A stretch of DNA of 64,000 nt from the NCBI GenBank assembly GCA_907164885.2, contig OU015493.1, forward strand, positions 118,476,193 to 118,540,192, written 5' to 3'. A model generated the notes under the pieces. That model was not told where the DNA came from. It worked only from the letters and a program-made list of their open reading frames with translations, and ran no database searches. Numbering within the stretch: the stretch's first letter is position 1; each line of letters opens with the position of its first letter. Made by a program: the position numbers and the translations under genes. Origin of the DNA: Dolomedes plantarius (Eukaryota > Arthropoda > Arachnida > Araneae > Dolomedidae). Positions 47,065 to 60,422 of this stretch are shown here, one piece after another.

Positions 47065-47554
47065 ATTAAAATCTGTTTAAAAGCATCCAAAATCACTGAT
47101 CCCTAGAATACAGAAGTCAAATCAGAAGATAAAAACTATGCATAGAAGGTAAAAAATGTTGTTTTAAATGCCATTTGTTACAATTTTCTACCGCTTAAAA
47201 TCCAATAAATTGAATGTAAAGTAACATTTTTAAAATTCTTACCATTTTTTTCAGATATTTTTAAGATTTCAAAATCATTTAACTTGAAATAAATATGCGT
47301 ATTTTAGAATGACGTAGTCAAAAAATTTTTTTAGATTAAAATTAATTAAATAGGCTTCGATCATTTTATTTTCCCTGCTATGTGTTTAAAATATAACATT
47401 TTCAGCTGCTGTTTGAGAAATTTGTTACAGAATTAATAAATTATTTTACTAGCATAGATTGAGATCTTTATACACTAAGTGTAAACGTGTACACTAAGTG
47501 TAAACTTGTTTAAAACAAATCGTTTACTGAATGAAGACCAGTACTGCATAATAT
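47065..47554. other. Gene-free spacer
   Basis: Non-coding. Its last 50 bases (from 47515) are duplicated at 48418-48466. A short tandem (TACACTAAGTGTAAAC) occurs near 47470-47500. Confidence 0.5.
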
Positions 47555-47556
47555 TA

Positions 47557-47881
47557 CAGTTGAACCCCGTTATAACGAACTTCAAGGGACCAAAGGTTTT
47601 GTTCGCTTTATCCGGTGGTTTGCTATATCCCAACCGTTAAGAAAAATGCTAGAGTTCACAAAATGTATAACTCATTAGTTGCAATGTGTATTCAATAATG
47701 ATGACTTTAAAAAATGATTAAAAATCTATTGAAAATGATCGTTAATGAATTAAATCGACTAAAACCGATTACACACTACTAATTAAATTATGTACAATAA
47801 GAAAACGGCGGGACCAAAATTTTCATTCATTATACCCGTGAGTTCGTTATATACCGGGTTCGCTATAATGAGGCTCGATTG
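47557..47881 (+). mobile_element. pogo-like MITE family P, intact copy
   Basis: CAGTTGAACCCCGTTATAAC to ATAATGAGGCTCGATTG, TA on both sides. Internal AATCGACTAAAAYCGATTAC is a family landmark. No coding sequence. Confidence 0.85.
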
Positions 47882-48328
47882 TATAATATATCACAGGGAA
47901 AATCGAAGGGGCATTAGTTTTCTTCGTATAGGCCTAAAAAAAAAACACATTTATAGCATCTTGAAATCTACCAAATTACTAAAAATTAATAACATAGGGT
48001 TATATTTTATTGAATGCATGAAAATAGTTTTAATGCAACATATCAGTCAGTATTTTGGTAATTATTATCTGGCATTTAAATTAAAGTTTTCTTTTATAAA
48101 ACAATCGAAAGAAAAAATTGCATATTTTTTTTATGATCTACGTGAAAGCTGATACAATAGAACCCCGTTATAGCTAACCCAGTATGTAACGAACTCACGG
48201 ATATAGCGAACGAAAATTTTGGTCCAGCCATTTTCCTATAGTACGTAATTTAATTAGTATTATGTCAGTTTAATGTAATCGATTTTAGTCGATTTAATTC
48301 ATTAATGATAATTTTTTAATAGATTTTG

Positions 48329-48329
<1 letters not shown>

Positions 48330-48360
<31 letters not shown>
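48330..48360. repeat. (TA)n microsatellite inside the MITE
   Basis: Interrupts the copy after GATTTTGTAA, where intact copies continue as GATTTTATC. Confidence 0.9.
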
Positions 48361-48362
<2 letters not shown>

Positions 48363-48416
48363 TTGGGTCCGTATTCTTGGGATACATGCTATCCCAGCCC
48401 GTAAGCAAAGGGTTAA
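48361..48416. mobile_element. Solo end of a piggyBac-like element with palindrome
   Basis: Reading inwards from TTAA (48413-48416) on the minus strand: CCCTTTGCTTACGGGC, then the dyad TGGGATA-N5-TATCCCA (48378-48396). The terminus CCCTTTGC equals that of the element at 5525. The dyad equals that at 59944-59962. Confidence 0.6.
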
Positions 48417-48417
48417 A

Positions 48418-48590
48418 GCAAATCGTTTACTGAATGAAGACCAGTACTGTATAATATTACAGTTGAATTATACAGTACTGGTCTTTAATAGATTTTATCT
48501 AATAGATAAAATCTTTTAAAGATTTTATCTATTAGATTTTATCAATTTTTAATAGATAAAAATTTGATAAATTTTATCAATTTTTAATAC
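48418..48590. repeat. Template-switch-like scar
   Basis: 48418-48466 copies 47515-47563 almost exactly, across the start of a different MITE copy. It is followed by an inverted copy of part of itself (GACCAGTACTGTATAA / TTATACAGTACTGGTC) and a series of GATTTTATCTA / TAGATAAAATC palindromes. Confidence 0.7.
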
Positions 48591-48738
48591 ATCATTATTG
48601 AATACACAATGTAACTAATGAGTTACACATTTTATGAACTCTAGCATTTTTCTTAACGGTTCGGATATAGCAAAACACCGGATAAAGCGAACAAAACCTT
48701 TGGTCCCTTGAAGTTCGTTATAACGGGGTTCGACTGTA

Positions 48739-50095
48739 TACCCTAAACTTGTTGGTAAAATGTATTAATCATACGAAGGAAAATAGAGAGATTATGGCGA
48801 TAGTAATAAGTTCTTGGAGAAAAGATAACCGATATAGGGAATGATTTGGCCTTACGTATGACAAATAATTACGCAATAGTGAAATGCATAAAAAGATTTG
48901 TAGTGATTTTTCCCCCAGGCAATAAGCTTTTTTTAAACTCTAGTTCTGTTATTTTAATCATTTTTTAAATATTTTATATACTATTTGCTGTATTTCTGAT
49001 AAAATTTTAAGATTTTCCTTTGAGCTGTTTATTTTAAAAATTATAAATTTAACATGCATAACTTGCTAAATAGATGTGACTTAAGTGCTTGAAATTGAAA
49101 AGGATTTGCTTGTCTTAAGATTCTAAAAATACATTTTTTTACTTTAATTAAATTTGAGATCGTAATTAATTTTTCGTATAAAGAATATGATTTGATGTGA
49201 AAAGAGTTATTCAATAAAGTTTACTGCTATAAATTTGTACAATAATGTGGTACATAAATCGTCTAACATAGAGTAAAAAATCTATGACAAGACCATACGA
49301 ATATTATATGCGTTGATCAGAGTTTGTGTTGAATATTATAATATAAAGTTTAACTAATGTACTAACTCCTCTGTAGACTTGCTTTCCGCATACTATCTCT
49401 TTCATCGATACACCATGCTTTTTTAAGGAGAGCCTAATGATTAAAAAGCTATAGTTACTAAAACCTGGTGGCCATTTCAAAGGAAATTGTTGTGGTGAAA
49501 AAGAAGCTTTGACACCATCTTGCGTAATGTACTCTTGGGCGATGCTCTATTGAATAATTTTAAAACTGCAGTGATTGATGGGCTTGTCACTCTTATATTA
49601 TGGATCCAAAGTTAAGATAAATTACTCAGCACAAATATCAAGCTCTATTTATTGTATTTGTTTCTTAGGTGTGTTAGAAATCGCATTGCAAGTATACTTT
49701 ACTGACACGATTTCGAATTAAACTATTCTTATCAGCGTTATAAGTAAAACCCATTAAATTTAATCTACCATTGTAGATGATTTTTAACTTATATTTAATT
49801 GTTATAATACTTCTCATTTATTAAGTTTGCTAAATAAAATCGGAGCATCATATAACTATATATTTTTATTTATAGATCTCTCTCTCTCTCTCTCTCTCTG
49901 AATAAGAACATAAATATTCAAATCTCTTAATATTATTTTTGATTGACTTAGCATACTCCTTCAACACAATTTTTTAAAGACAATACTTAAAGATCCTTAG
50001 AAGAAGGAAAATAGCCTTAGATGTGCAGTACTTCTTATTTAAATTATTAATCACTATGAATAGAGTAGAAGTATTTTAATGTTCTGAAAGATATC

Positions 50096-50097
<2 letters not shown>
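48739..50097. other. Gene-free A+T-rich stretch
   Basis: A (CT)n run at about 49877-49899 is the only repeat noted. Confidence 0.55.

Positions 50098-50126
<29 letters not shown>
50098..50126. repeat. (TA)n microsatellite at a Helitron end
   Basis: Ends at the base next to the CTAG terminus. Confidence 0.9.
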
Positions 50127-50821
50127 CTAGCTGAAAACCCGCGCTTCACTACGGAGTACATTCAAATTAAATACAACGGTCAACGTATGCAATTTATGCC
50201 AAAAAATAAATATATATATTTATAATAAATGCGATGATCAATGTATACAATTGATGTAAAATATATATCTATCTATATATATATATTTATAAAAAAATCG
50301 TAAGGGATATGCATTTTTTTTTTTTAATATCCAATCGTCTGCTGCATTAGAAAGAGAAAAAAACATTTTTTTGTCTATTTAGTTGTTACGCACGTGACGA
50401 TAAATTTATTGAAAGTACCAGAAAAAGTAATCACGTGATCAGCATTTAATAAATTAAATTCTAAAAATTTATCTTTAAAAATTCACCAAAAATCAGGAAA
50501 TGGAGGTAAAAATTCGAAAAAAATTTCATTTTGAAGGAATTTTTATGATCTTTCTCGTGATATAAATTTTATAACCCTCAATGAATTATTTTAAATGCAA
50601 ACGTAAAAAAAGTTTAAAAAACAGCTTAAAAATTTAATTTAAAAAAATCTAAGAAGAATTTTTGAAAAATCTTTCTTAGTGCACCCCTACACTATTAGAA
50701 GAATCGCCATGCAGAATTTCAGCCCTTTAGGTCCAGCGGTTTGGTCTGTGCGTTGTATGTCAGTCAGTCAGTCAGTCAGTGAATGAATGAGTCAGTTACG
50801 GAACTGTTTTACATATATAGA
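50127..50821 (-). mobile_element. Helitron-like non-autonomous element
   Basis: On the minus strand it begins TCTATATATGTAAAACAG at 50821, preceded by A, and ends GGGTTTTCAGCTAG at 50127, followed by T. This is TC...CTAG inserted between A and T, the Helitron signature. A (GACT)n-like tandem lies near the 5' end (50758-50780), as does a conserved block, CATGCAGAATTTCAGCCC. The 3' hairpin is weak. Non-coding. The related 3' end is at 33115-33372. Confidence 0.65.
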
Positions 50822-52321
50822 TATATCACAACCTAACCCCCCCCCCCCAGTCATCAACTATACCACCTCCAATTCCGTTTTTTGCTTATTTTTACATGTC
50901 TGTCTTATATCAGGTTATAGGAGTATTAAATGGTCACATCTTCCCTTTTAGTCATCTTAATTTTAAATATCTCTATCTATCTATATATATATACACATAT
51001 ATACTTTCTCGCAAATTTTTAAAAACATTCATTGGTCATAAAGATAAATATATTTATAGGTAGCATTGTCAATAGCGTTTATTGAAACAGATTCACATGT
51101 GGATGTAATTATTGTACTATTTCGATTTACATAAATAATTCTACAAAATTATAATTTTACAGTAAAAACAAATTCTTACTTTTTTTTACAAAGTAAGTAA
51201 CAAAGGAAGGTTCCAAATACTCCCCCCCCCCATAAAAATCGAGTATTGTAAGATCTCTTTATTAAAAATGTCGACGAATGCTTAAAATAGGATTTTTGTT
51301 AATCTTATTCGTTAAATGTGTTCATAACTGCAAAAAAAATGTATTTAGTCTGCTTGTTTTTAATAGAAGCCCAAAAAGAAGCTCATATCGTCATATTAGA
51401 ACTTAAATTTTATTGCCATGGATGGCGATATATGACTAGAGACGCCTTAGGATGACCCATATTTTGGGATGAAAATAGATTATAGAATTTTGCAGCGTCG
51501 AAAGACATCAAAATTTATGCACGACATGTTATAAATAGGTATCAATCTGAACAGATGCATATGTATTAAAATAGAATCTGTTAGCAGTTGTTTAAAGAGG
51601 CCAGCGTATTAGCACTCATTTCAAGGCAAATCCTACCTCACGGGGGAAAAAATTAATCCTAAATATTTATATTTTTGTCTTTAATACCCTTTACATGCTG
51701 AAAAAATTTCACTGAACTGCCTCGATATAATTACGGGATAAGTTATGAGATGTTATACTTTGATTCGTATATGTTTTCTCATGCATGTATATATGGATTA
51801 ATGAATGGCATTGGTTAATGAATGACTATGTATAAGAAAATAAAAATAAAAGATATGGAACATTTTTCAGTAATGAAACAAAGTTTAAACTAATCAAAAT
51901 CAGATTCTGCTATATTAGAAATAACAAAAACTAAATAACCAAAAAATACCAATTTTTAATGAAACCAAAAATTAAAATTAAATTAAAACCTGGACAAAAA
52001 CTAAAAGAAAATAATTTTAAATAGTGCTGAATATTAAATTTAGCTTAAGACAAAATAGGATTATGAAAGTAATCAGACTCAACCTCCTTAATTAAAATTT
52101 GTCATTTACAGTCTTTTATTCTGGGTTCATATTTAATTTGTTCAACGTTAACCGATAATTTGGTTTATGCATTTCTTTGTTTCCGCTATTTTTATTTGTG
52201 GCGGCCGTTTACAACTACACAGAATACATTTTTGCACCATTACATAAAAAGCATTGCAGTAATTTATAATCTCTATTTAAAAATTGGTGACCAAAGATGT
52301 ACTTGACTCAAATTTCATTCA

Positions 52322-52354
<33 letters not shown>

Positions 52355-52373
52355 TATATATATATATTATATA
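50822..52373. other. Gene-free A+T-rich stretch
   Basis: Poly-C runs near 50837-50848 and 51222-51232. (CT)n then (TA)n at 52321-52372. No gene recognised. Confidence 0.55.
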
Positions 52374-52740
52374 TGTAACATGGGGACCCTACCCCGGAAA
52401 GAACGAATTAAAAAGAAGTTTGGGTTAACCATGTCACATCGAAGATATGAAAATTGAGGTAGTCTTGGCCGAGGAATAAACATTGACACACAATATTCTC
52501 GAACTACATTTTATTTTAAGAGGCACGGATGCATAACCTCTCGGGGCGACGTACAAATGAGGAGAGCCCTACATCTACATGTGTAAGGTCTTATATAGAC
52601 AATCTCGTCATGTGATCTTTGTAGTGGTGTCTAATTGGTTAATGTTTAAAAGTGACGTGATATTGCTCAGTAATATTTAATTTAGGTACCCACGCTACGC
52701 AGATTGGAAAAAGGACGCCATCTTAAGGTTTTTCGCCCAA
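52374..52740 (-). mobile_element. Possible solo LTR
   Basis: On the minus strand there is a TATA box (CTATATAAGACC, near 52600), then an AATAAA near 52508 and an ACA end in CCCCATGTTACA at 52374. This order is like a U3-R-U5. The 5' TG and a target duplication could not be fixed and there is no internal retrovirus-like coding region, so this is weak. Confidence 0.3.
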
Positions 52741-52789
52741 GGGAATTTAGAATAAATTAGAATTTAAAAGAGTTATGGGATTTTTAATG

Positions 52790-54763
<1,974 letters not shown>

Positions 54764-54785
54764 AACACACACACACACACACACG

Positions 54786-54840
<55 letters not shown>
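54764..54840. repeat. (CA)n-(TA)n microsatellite
   Basis: CA to 54794, TA to 54840. It marks the 5' truncation of the Penelope-like copy 3. Confidence 0.9.
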
Positions 54841-54842
<2 letters not shown>

Positions 54843-56102
54843 TAAAATGTGACTGGATTGATCTATGTAAATTTAATATTTTTGACAACTACCTCTTTAA
54901 TGGCATGGGTTTCTTTAAACAGATAAAGGGTATCTCAATGGGTAATAGCTTTTCTAGTGCCTTTGTAAACATTTTCTTACATTCTTACGAAACTAAATTT
55001 TTTAACTCAAATAATGTTACCGCATTTAGGTATATAGATGATCTGATGATTTTTAACTGTAACGATTTGGAATTTCTTAATCAAATCTACCCAAAGGAAC
55101 TAACTTTAAACAGGACTACTGAAAATAATCATTTTGCGACTTATCTGGATATAAAAATTCAAATTCAAAATAGCCTATTAAAAATTGGGATATATGATAA
55201 AAGATTAGATTTTAACTTTGAGGTTATCAAGTTTACCAATTTCCATAGCAACCTCAACTATAAAATTTATTATAATATTTTTCACTCACAACTTAACAGA
55301 ATAAAAACATTTGTAATAACGCTGAAGATTTTTTGGAAACATATAGCATTTTCGAGGAAAACCTACGTAAGAACAATTTCGCTAATAATTTCGGTAATTT
55401 AAAAGTTTTAAAAAAATGGCATTTAGACTCGGGTATATTTTAAAGACGTTTAGGATAGGGTTTCTGTTTTAAACTTTTTAAACTTCATTGGGGTGTGGCG
55501 CTGTGGTTTTGCTACAGTGACGAATCTACTAGCGTAAAAATTGACTGCTGCTTTACCATAACCGTCACTTACTGTTTTAGTACGTATGCATCTTTTCTTT
55601 AGTCTTTGCATTAGGATTGTATGTGTACTTGAATGTATGGTGCGTTGAACCCTTAGTGCAAGTTGTCCGTGTCTTTTCATTTCATTTAACTATCTGTTTC
55701 AATGGGGATCTCGGGGCCTTGGGATGTTTTTTGGTTATACCTGCATCCTATTCAGAAAGTTCCCCTTGAGGTAACTGATTTGGTTAGGCTCCCTGATGAA
55801 GAGACCAGTCGGTTACCTCGATCTCTGGTTTTGTTCCAGTACCACTACAGAATCTTGTCTTTGGTGCGTGAAGCCCTAAGTGCTTGTTTTCTGTTTGTTT
55901 TTTGTCTACATTCTTGCTCTGTTGGATTATTTATTTTTAGTTATATTTGTTCTTTTTCAATATATGGATTTGCTGCAACTGCGCAATCTTTTATTGAAAA
56001 GTTATAAGTTTTCAACGCTAGGGTAGGTTTTAAGTTAATTTGTTTAGTATTCTGTGTCCGTTTTTAATTTTTATGCTTTTGTTGAATTGTTTATATCATT
56101 TA

Positions 56103-56105
<3 letters not shown>
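54841..56105 (+). mobile_element. Penelope-like retroelement, copy 3
   Basis: RT fragment (54866-55443), then the tail with ACCATAACCGTCACTTA (55557) and the 52-nt hairpin at 55768-55819 (GAGGTAACTGA / TCGGTTACCTC). It is bounded by microsatellites on both sides. The frame starting MGISGPWDVFW at 55702 stays open for 101 codons, with VRLPDEETSRLPRSL conserved with copy 1. Confidence 0.7.
54866..55443 (+). pseudogene. Reverse transcriptase fragment (Penelope-like), copy 3
   Basis: FDNYLFNGMGFFKQIKG leads into motif B (ISMGNSFSSAFVNIFLHS) and the catalytic YIDDLMIFN, then YLDIKIQIQ and FHSNLNYKI...SQLNR. A frameshift near 55310 moves the last part (EDFLE, EENLRKNNF, LKVLKKWHLDSGIF) to another frame, ending at 55443. 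Apart from the frameshift the sequence is close to copy 1, so the family was recently active. Motif A and upstream are missing. Confidence 0.7.

Positions 56106-56154
<49 letters not shown>
56106..56154. repeat. (TA)n microsatellite at the Penelope-like 3' end
   Basis: Follows ATATAAATA at the end of copy 3. Confidence 0.9.
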
Positions 56155-56158
<4 letters not shown>

Positions 56159-57235
56159 AATTTCGTCTTCGAAGAGCCAAAAAGAGGGCTTTTAAGGATC
56201 TAAAAATCCCCAAAAGTTATGATAGTATTTTACTTCAGAGAAAATACACAGAAGTTGTATACATAAAGAAAACTAGTGTTAAAGAGAACTAGTTTAAAGT
56301 TTCATAATAATATATGCTAAGTTTATAGTGATGAAAGGTTAACGTTATGAATAATGTTGGAAGAATCTCTTCTAGATTTTCCAGCATAGGATCATTTCAA
56401 GAAAATATAGCTGCATTTTTTAATTATTTTCCTGGATATTCTTTTTAACTGATCCTCTGTGCTTGAGAATGGGGAATAAATTCTCTTAAAACAAAATACA
56501 AATTTGAAATGAATATTTTCAGATTGTTAGGAAATGTTTATTTTTTAACTGATCATTTAAAAATCAGTATCGAAACTACTGCATTTGCTAAGGTTACTCC
56601 ACTCACAAATAACTCATTCCAGTGTAAGTTTTCATCCCGTACATCCCTTCCAAAAACGAAAATATTTTTCCTATACAATGGGGGAAAACCCTTTAAAAGG
56701 TGGCTGTGGTTGAACTATAGTTCGAAATAAAAAAATTACCTTTGGAAATGAATTACTTAAAATATAATAGGTTTCCGAAGAAACCTGATGTATTTATCAA
56801 AAAGATGAATCCATAGATTCATCCTTTATAGAAATGTAACTTTTTAAAAACTGTGTGTTTACGTTGCATCTATGTAATTCTCTGTTATTGATCCATTCAG
56901 ATTCCAGGCTATTGTTTGACTGAAACCATGAATTTCCACCTTCTCAATACTGGTACCTTTCCTGAATATAAATTTTATATTCAAAATATCTCAGGGATTT
57001 TATACGATGGGAATATTATTGGTAAAAAAATGTATTCATTCCACTCTAATTTTGGTACTTTTATACTTGTGTATTTATTGATTATATATTGTAATTTTAT
57101 ATTAAGTGTACAAATCATCAGCTAATCGGAGATATACTAACTAGTACATAACAAAAAGACTCTGCTTTCAAGATTGCAAGTTTAAATTAACTGTTTAAGT
57201 AAAATATTTATTTATAGGTTTTGTTTGGAGCGATG
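56155..57235. other. Gene-free stretch
   Basis: No gene or repeat recognised. Confidence 0.5.
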
Positions 57236-57392
57236 CGGTCAACTTTTTGCTACACGAATGTTAATTAGACCGGGACCTACAGTTTAAATCCGCTTCTGAA
57301 CAGTAACAAATTTCCATGACAACAGTAGGATTCGAACCCCCAGAATCTGAACCGAATGCCAGCGCCCTAACCATTCGGCCATCACTGGCACA
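57236..57392 (-). mobile_element. tRNA-derived SINE
   Basis: On the minus strand, GATGGCCGAATGGTTAGGGC (A-box region) and GGGGGTTCGAATCCTACTG (B box) lie about 40 bases apart, followed by a tail. The head is very like a tRNA, but acceptor arms do not pair well. Same family as 145-345. Confidence 0.65.
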
Positions 57393-58351
57393 TGATTATA
57401 GGAACACTATTCCATACATTTTGGAACGCATGTACTGGTGACTGATGAATTGTCCCCTCAATCATTAAGGTTCCAAACATTTATTGGTGCCAAATTTGAT
57501 ATCTAGCCTCAGCTCCTACAAGTGTTTTCTCTTTTCTTTTCAGACACAGAGAGATACGCTAGAATGGAATCAGATCAGTTAGAATAAACTTCCTGAAACC
57601 TAATATTCCTATTAAGGAAAAAATAAAAATCCCTCTAGTTTTTAATTTTCTATCTTTCAGAGGCACTACTTTTCGGAGCAGGGCTGAATAACAAAAACAC
57701 ACCGCAACCGAGGTTCATTAAATGGGCTAAACACTTTCACCGGCAATAGATGGTGGAAAAAAAATTTACAATTCTTCCCTTTAGTTATGTAAGAACAAAC
57801 GCGTGCTTCTCCAAAGGAACAAGACATGAATTAAACGCGCGGGGTAAAAAATTCCAGTCCGCCTCCGCTCGTCCTTATATCAAAGCTCGGGTAATTATTT
57901 GGCCGAGGCATACGCACACATATATATCCGAGCGTGGGGCTGGAGGAAGGACTTTTTCAATTAACCTCTCATCGCAGCGAAAGCGAAGGCAGAAGATGAC
58001 CGACCCGGGGGATATTAATCAGAGTCGCATGCGAGGCGAACACTCCAGCACACGAAAAGCATGAGTCGCATGCCCAGCGAACGAAAACGAGTCGAGGTAA
58101 ACGCACGGACAAAGAACCAGATCGGAATGGGCTGATGCTTTGTCTTTTCGCCGTGACATAATTTTAAAGATGTGTTCATTTAAAAGTAGGTTTTTTTTTC
58201 TTTCACAATAAATGCCACAGAAATTGGGAAGAGAGTTTTAGAGTAACCATTTTATCTTCTGTTAACCTTTAGCTTACGGGGCCTATTTTTCCATTTCCCT
58301 CTTTAGAACGGGAAATTCCATACCCCCTTTGTAAGAACGGTCATTAAAGGG

Positions 58352-58355
<4 letters not shown>
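57393..58355. other. Non-repetitive stretch with GC-richer islands
   Basis: 57690-58110 is clearly richer in GC and CpG than the rest of the window and has no match elsewhere in it. The 104-codon frame at 57750-58064 is not recognised and is rich in Arg/Lys/Ser. This may be single-copy host regulatory or untranslated DNA. Confidence 0.4.

Positions 58356-58433
<78 letters not shown>
58356..58433. repeat. (TA)n-(GT)n microsatellite at a Tc1 end
   Basis: Runs into the TA target at 58434-58435. Confidence 0.95.
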
Positions 58434-58435
<2 letters not shown>

Positions 58436-58436
<1 letters not shown>

Positions 58437-59703
58437 AGGTGGTTATCAAAATAATGGAAACACCTATCAATATTATTGGTGTTTATGAATGCGCTTCGTA
58501 TTCCTTAAAAAACAAATCTGGCCACCGGTATTTTTTTATATAATATAGTGTATGTATTACTCTACTATCAGGTAGCAGTAATGAAGCTAAGGGAATCATG
58601 CTTTTCGGGGGAACAGCGTAAATGTCAAACCTTCCAGACCTTGCGAAAAGGGCAAATTGTTTGAGCGCATTTAAATTTGAGTATCTGCTACTGCAATCCC
58701 CAGGCAAATGGGTGTTTTTTGAGCTATGGTATCTAAAGTCATGATAGCATACAGAGTGCACGGAAAAACATCCTTTGCCAAACAGAATAGTGGACTAAAG
58801 GGAGAACTAAGTGAAAGAGACAAACGAGGTATTGAAGCGGATTGTGACATGATGAAAGAAGACAACTGCAACCAAAATGACCGAATAGCTCAATCTGCAC
58901 CTGCATGTTCCGGTATCAACCATTAGAGGTAGAAGGGAACTTCACAAACAAAAAATTTATGGAAGAGTAGCTATTCCCAAACTTGTAATAGATGGTAATA
59001 AAAAATATCGTTCACAATGGTGCCACGAGCACAGATCCTGGTCGAGTAATATGTCGAAAAACGGCATTTGGTCAGACGAATCATTGTTCACATTGTTCCT
59101 CGCAACAGGACGTGCGTATGTCTGGAGAACACCTACACAAGCGTAAGATTCTGGATGTCTCATCTCAACTGTCAATCATGGAGATAGATTTATCAGGGTT
59201 TGGGAGGGCATCTCATGGTTTTCTTCAGGCCCTATTGTAACCCTAAAAGGGAGATTGAATGGGAAGGACTATGTCAAAATTTTAGCTTACCAGATCCGCC
59301 CTATGGTGCAAACATTGTCTCTTGCAGAAGATGGTGTACTCTAGGATGATAATCCCCCTATACATACAGCTAAATCTATCAAGTATTGGTTTGAAGAGCA
59401 TGAAAAAGAAGTCAAATATCTTATATTGCCCTGTACAATCCCCCCGACAATATATCATTCAACCACTGGGATCTGTATAAGCGGATAGAGGTAGGTATCG
59501 ATATCCACCACAGCATCTCTACTGGAACCTTCATGATTTTCCCTGAAGAATGATATAATATAATCTTAACCCCTATTCATGACTTGTATAATCCAATGCC
59601 GAGGTGAATCAGGTGGCATTGCATGACAAAGGTGATCCTCCGCCGTACTAATAAAGGTTTTAATGGTGTTTCTTAGTGTTTCAATTATTTTGATAACCAC
59701 CTG
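58436..59703 (+). mobile_element. Tc1-like element, copy 2
   Basis: Starts CAGGTGGTTATCAAAATAAT and ends with its inverse. TA at 58434-58435 and 59704-59705. 1268 bp. It is the longer relative of 28821-29874. Confidence 0.9.
58622..59651 (+). pseudogene. Tc1 transposase, copy 2, broken
   Basis: Readable pieces in order: NLPDLAKR (N-terminus), KVMIAYRVHGKTSFAKQNSG (second helix-turn-helix region), RRELHKQKIYGRVAIPK, then GIWSDESLFTLFLATGRAYV with the first Asp. Next are GPIVTLKGRLNGKDYV and DDNPPIHTAKS with the second Asp, preceded by a TAG. The last piece, ALHDKGDPPPY, ends at 59651. Where the family has SPDLNxIExLW, this copy reads PPDNISFNHWDLYKRIE, so the catalytic Glu appears as Asn, as in copy 1. 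Several frameshifts are present. Confidence 0.8.
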
Positions 59704-59731
59704 TATGTATATACATGCATACACACATATA

Positions 59732-59899
59732 CAGTGGAATCTCGATCTATCGATTTTCAAGGGATCGACCAAACTGAACGATCAATGCGGGAAAAGATAG
59801 ATGTGAGAACATAACGATGCAGTATGATCGTCGGGACCGGGTGAAATAAACGACACATACGGGAAAACGATGATTCGAAACGAACGATGGATCGAGATT
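59732..59899. mobile_element. pogo-like MITE, right terminus missing
   Basis: Starts CAGTGGAATCTCGATCTATC after TA; the inverse GATGGATCGAGATT near 59886-59899 is the right arm, cut off before the terminal CCACTG. Confidence 0.6.
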
Positions 59900-59983
59900 A
59901 TTCTTGAGATTACTCTTGGATTATTCTTATCGAGGCATATTCTTGGGATACATTCTATCCCACAAAGTAAAGGAAAAGGTTAA
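59900..59983. mobile_element. Solo end of a piggyBac-like element with palindrome
   Basis: TTAA at 59980-59983; inward on the minus strand CCTTTTCCTTTACTTTG, then the dyad TGGGATA-N5-TATCCCA (59944-59962). Preceded by degenerate ATTCTTG repeats. Same dyad as 48378-48396. Confidence 0.5.
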
Positions 59984-60229
59984 CGGAAAAAGGCCCAATG
60001 GAACATGACAATGCATCGAAAAAGCTCTGGAAGTGGGGGGAGGAAATATCGGACGAATCTCGGAGTGAAATATCGGACATGCCATAGCAAATTGTTAACC
60101 CATTAATGCCGACTTCGTTTTCTTTAACCATTTTTGTTACTTCTCTCATATTTGTATGTTTTAAGTCTATTAATGTGTATTTTAATAAAATTATATTTTT
60201 AGTTGCACTTTAACTATGTTTTTTTTTAC

Positions 60230-60247
60230 TGGTACGTTTTCATACCA
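60230..60247. promoter_or_regulatory. Subterminal palindrome of the piggyBac element (3' side)
   Basis: TGGTACG-TTTT-CATACCA, 131 bases from the left end, which is the 3' side relative to the transposase. One mismatch in the arms. Confidence 0.55.
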
Positions 60248-60422
60248 ATCGGCGTACGTGTGTAGTACACATCGAGAATAAAAGCTAATATTAAATTTAT
60301 TTAGTAATGAAAATAATAACAAAATCGGGAATACCACAATTAAATGAAAAGCACTTTAGATGATTTTCTGACAGGATAAAACAATAAAATGTCTATTGAG
60401 TGCAAACATGATAGTTTTTATG

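Larger units (their letters stand above)
48155..48736 (-). mobile_element. pogo-like MITE family P, expanded copy
   Basis: Inverted relative to 47557-47881, with TA at 48153-48154 and 48737-48738. The middle is expanded by about 250 bases of microsatellite, a piggyBac-like end and duplicated flanking DNA. Confidence 0.85.

Noticed and set aside
57316..57392. True tRNA gene
   Set aside because: A and B boxes are good, but the acceptor and other arms do not pair as a cloverleaf, and a related degenerate copy exists at 145-345.
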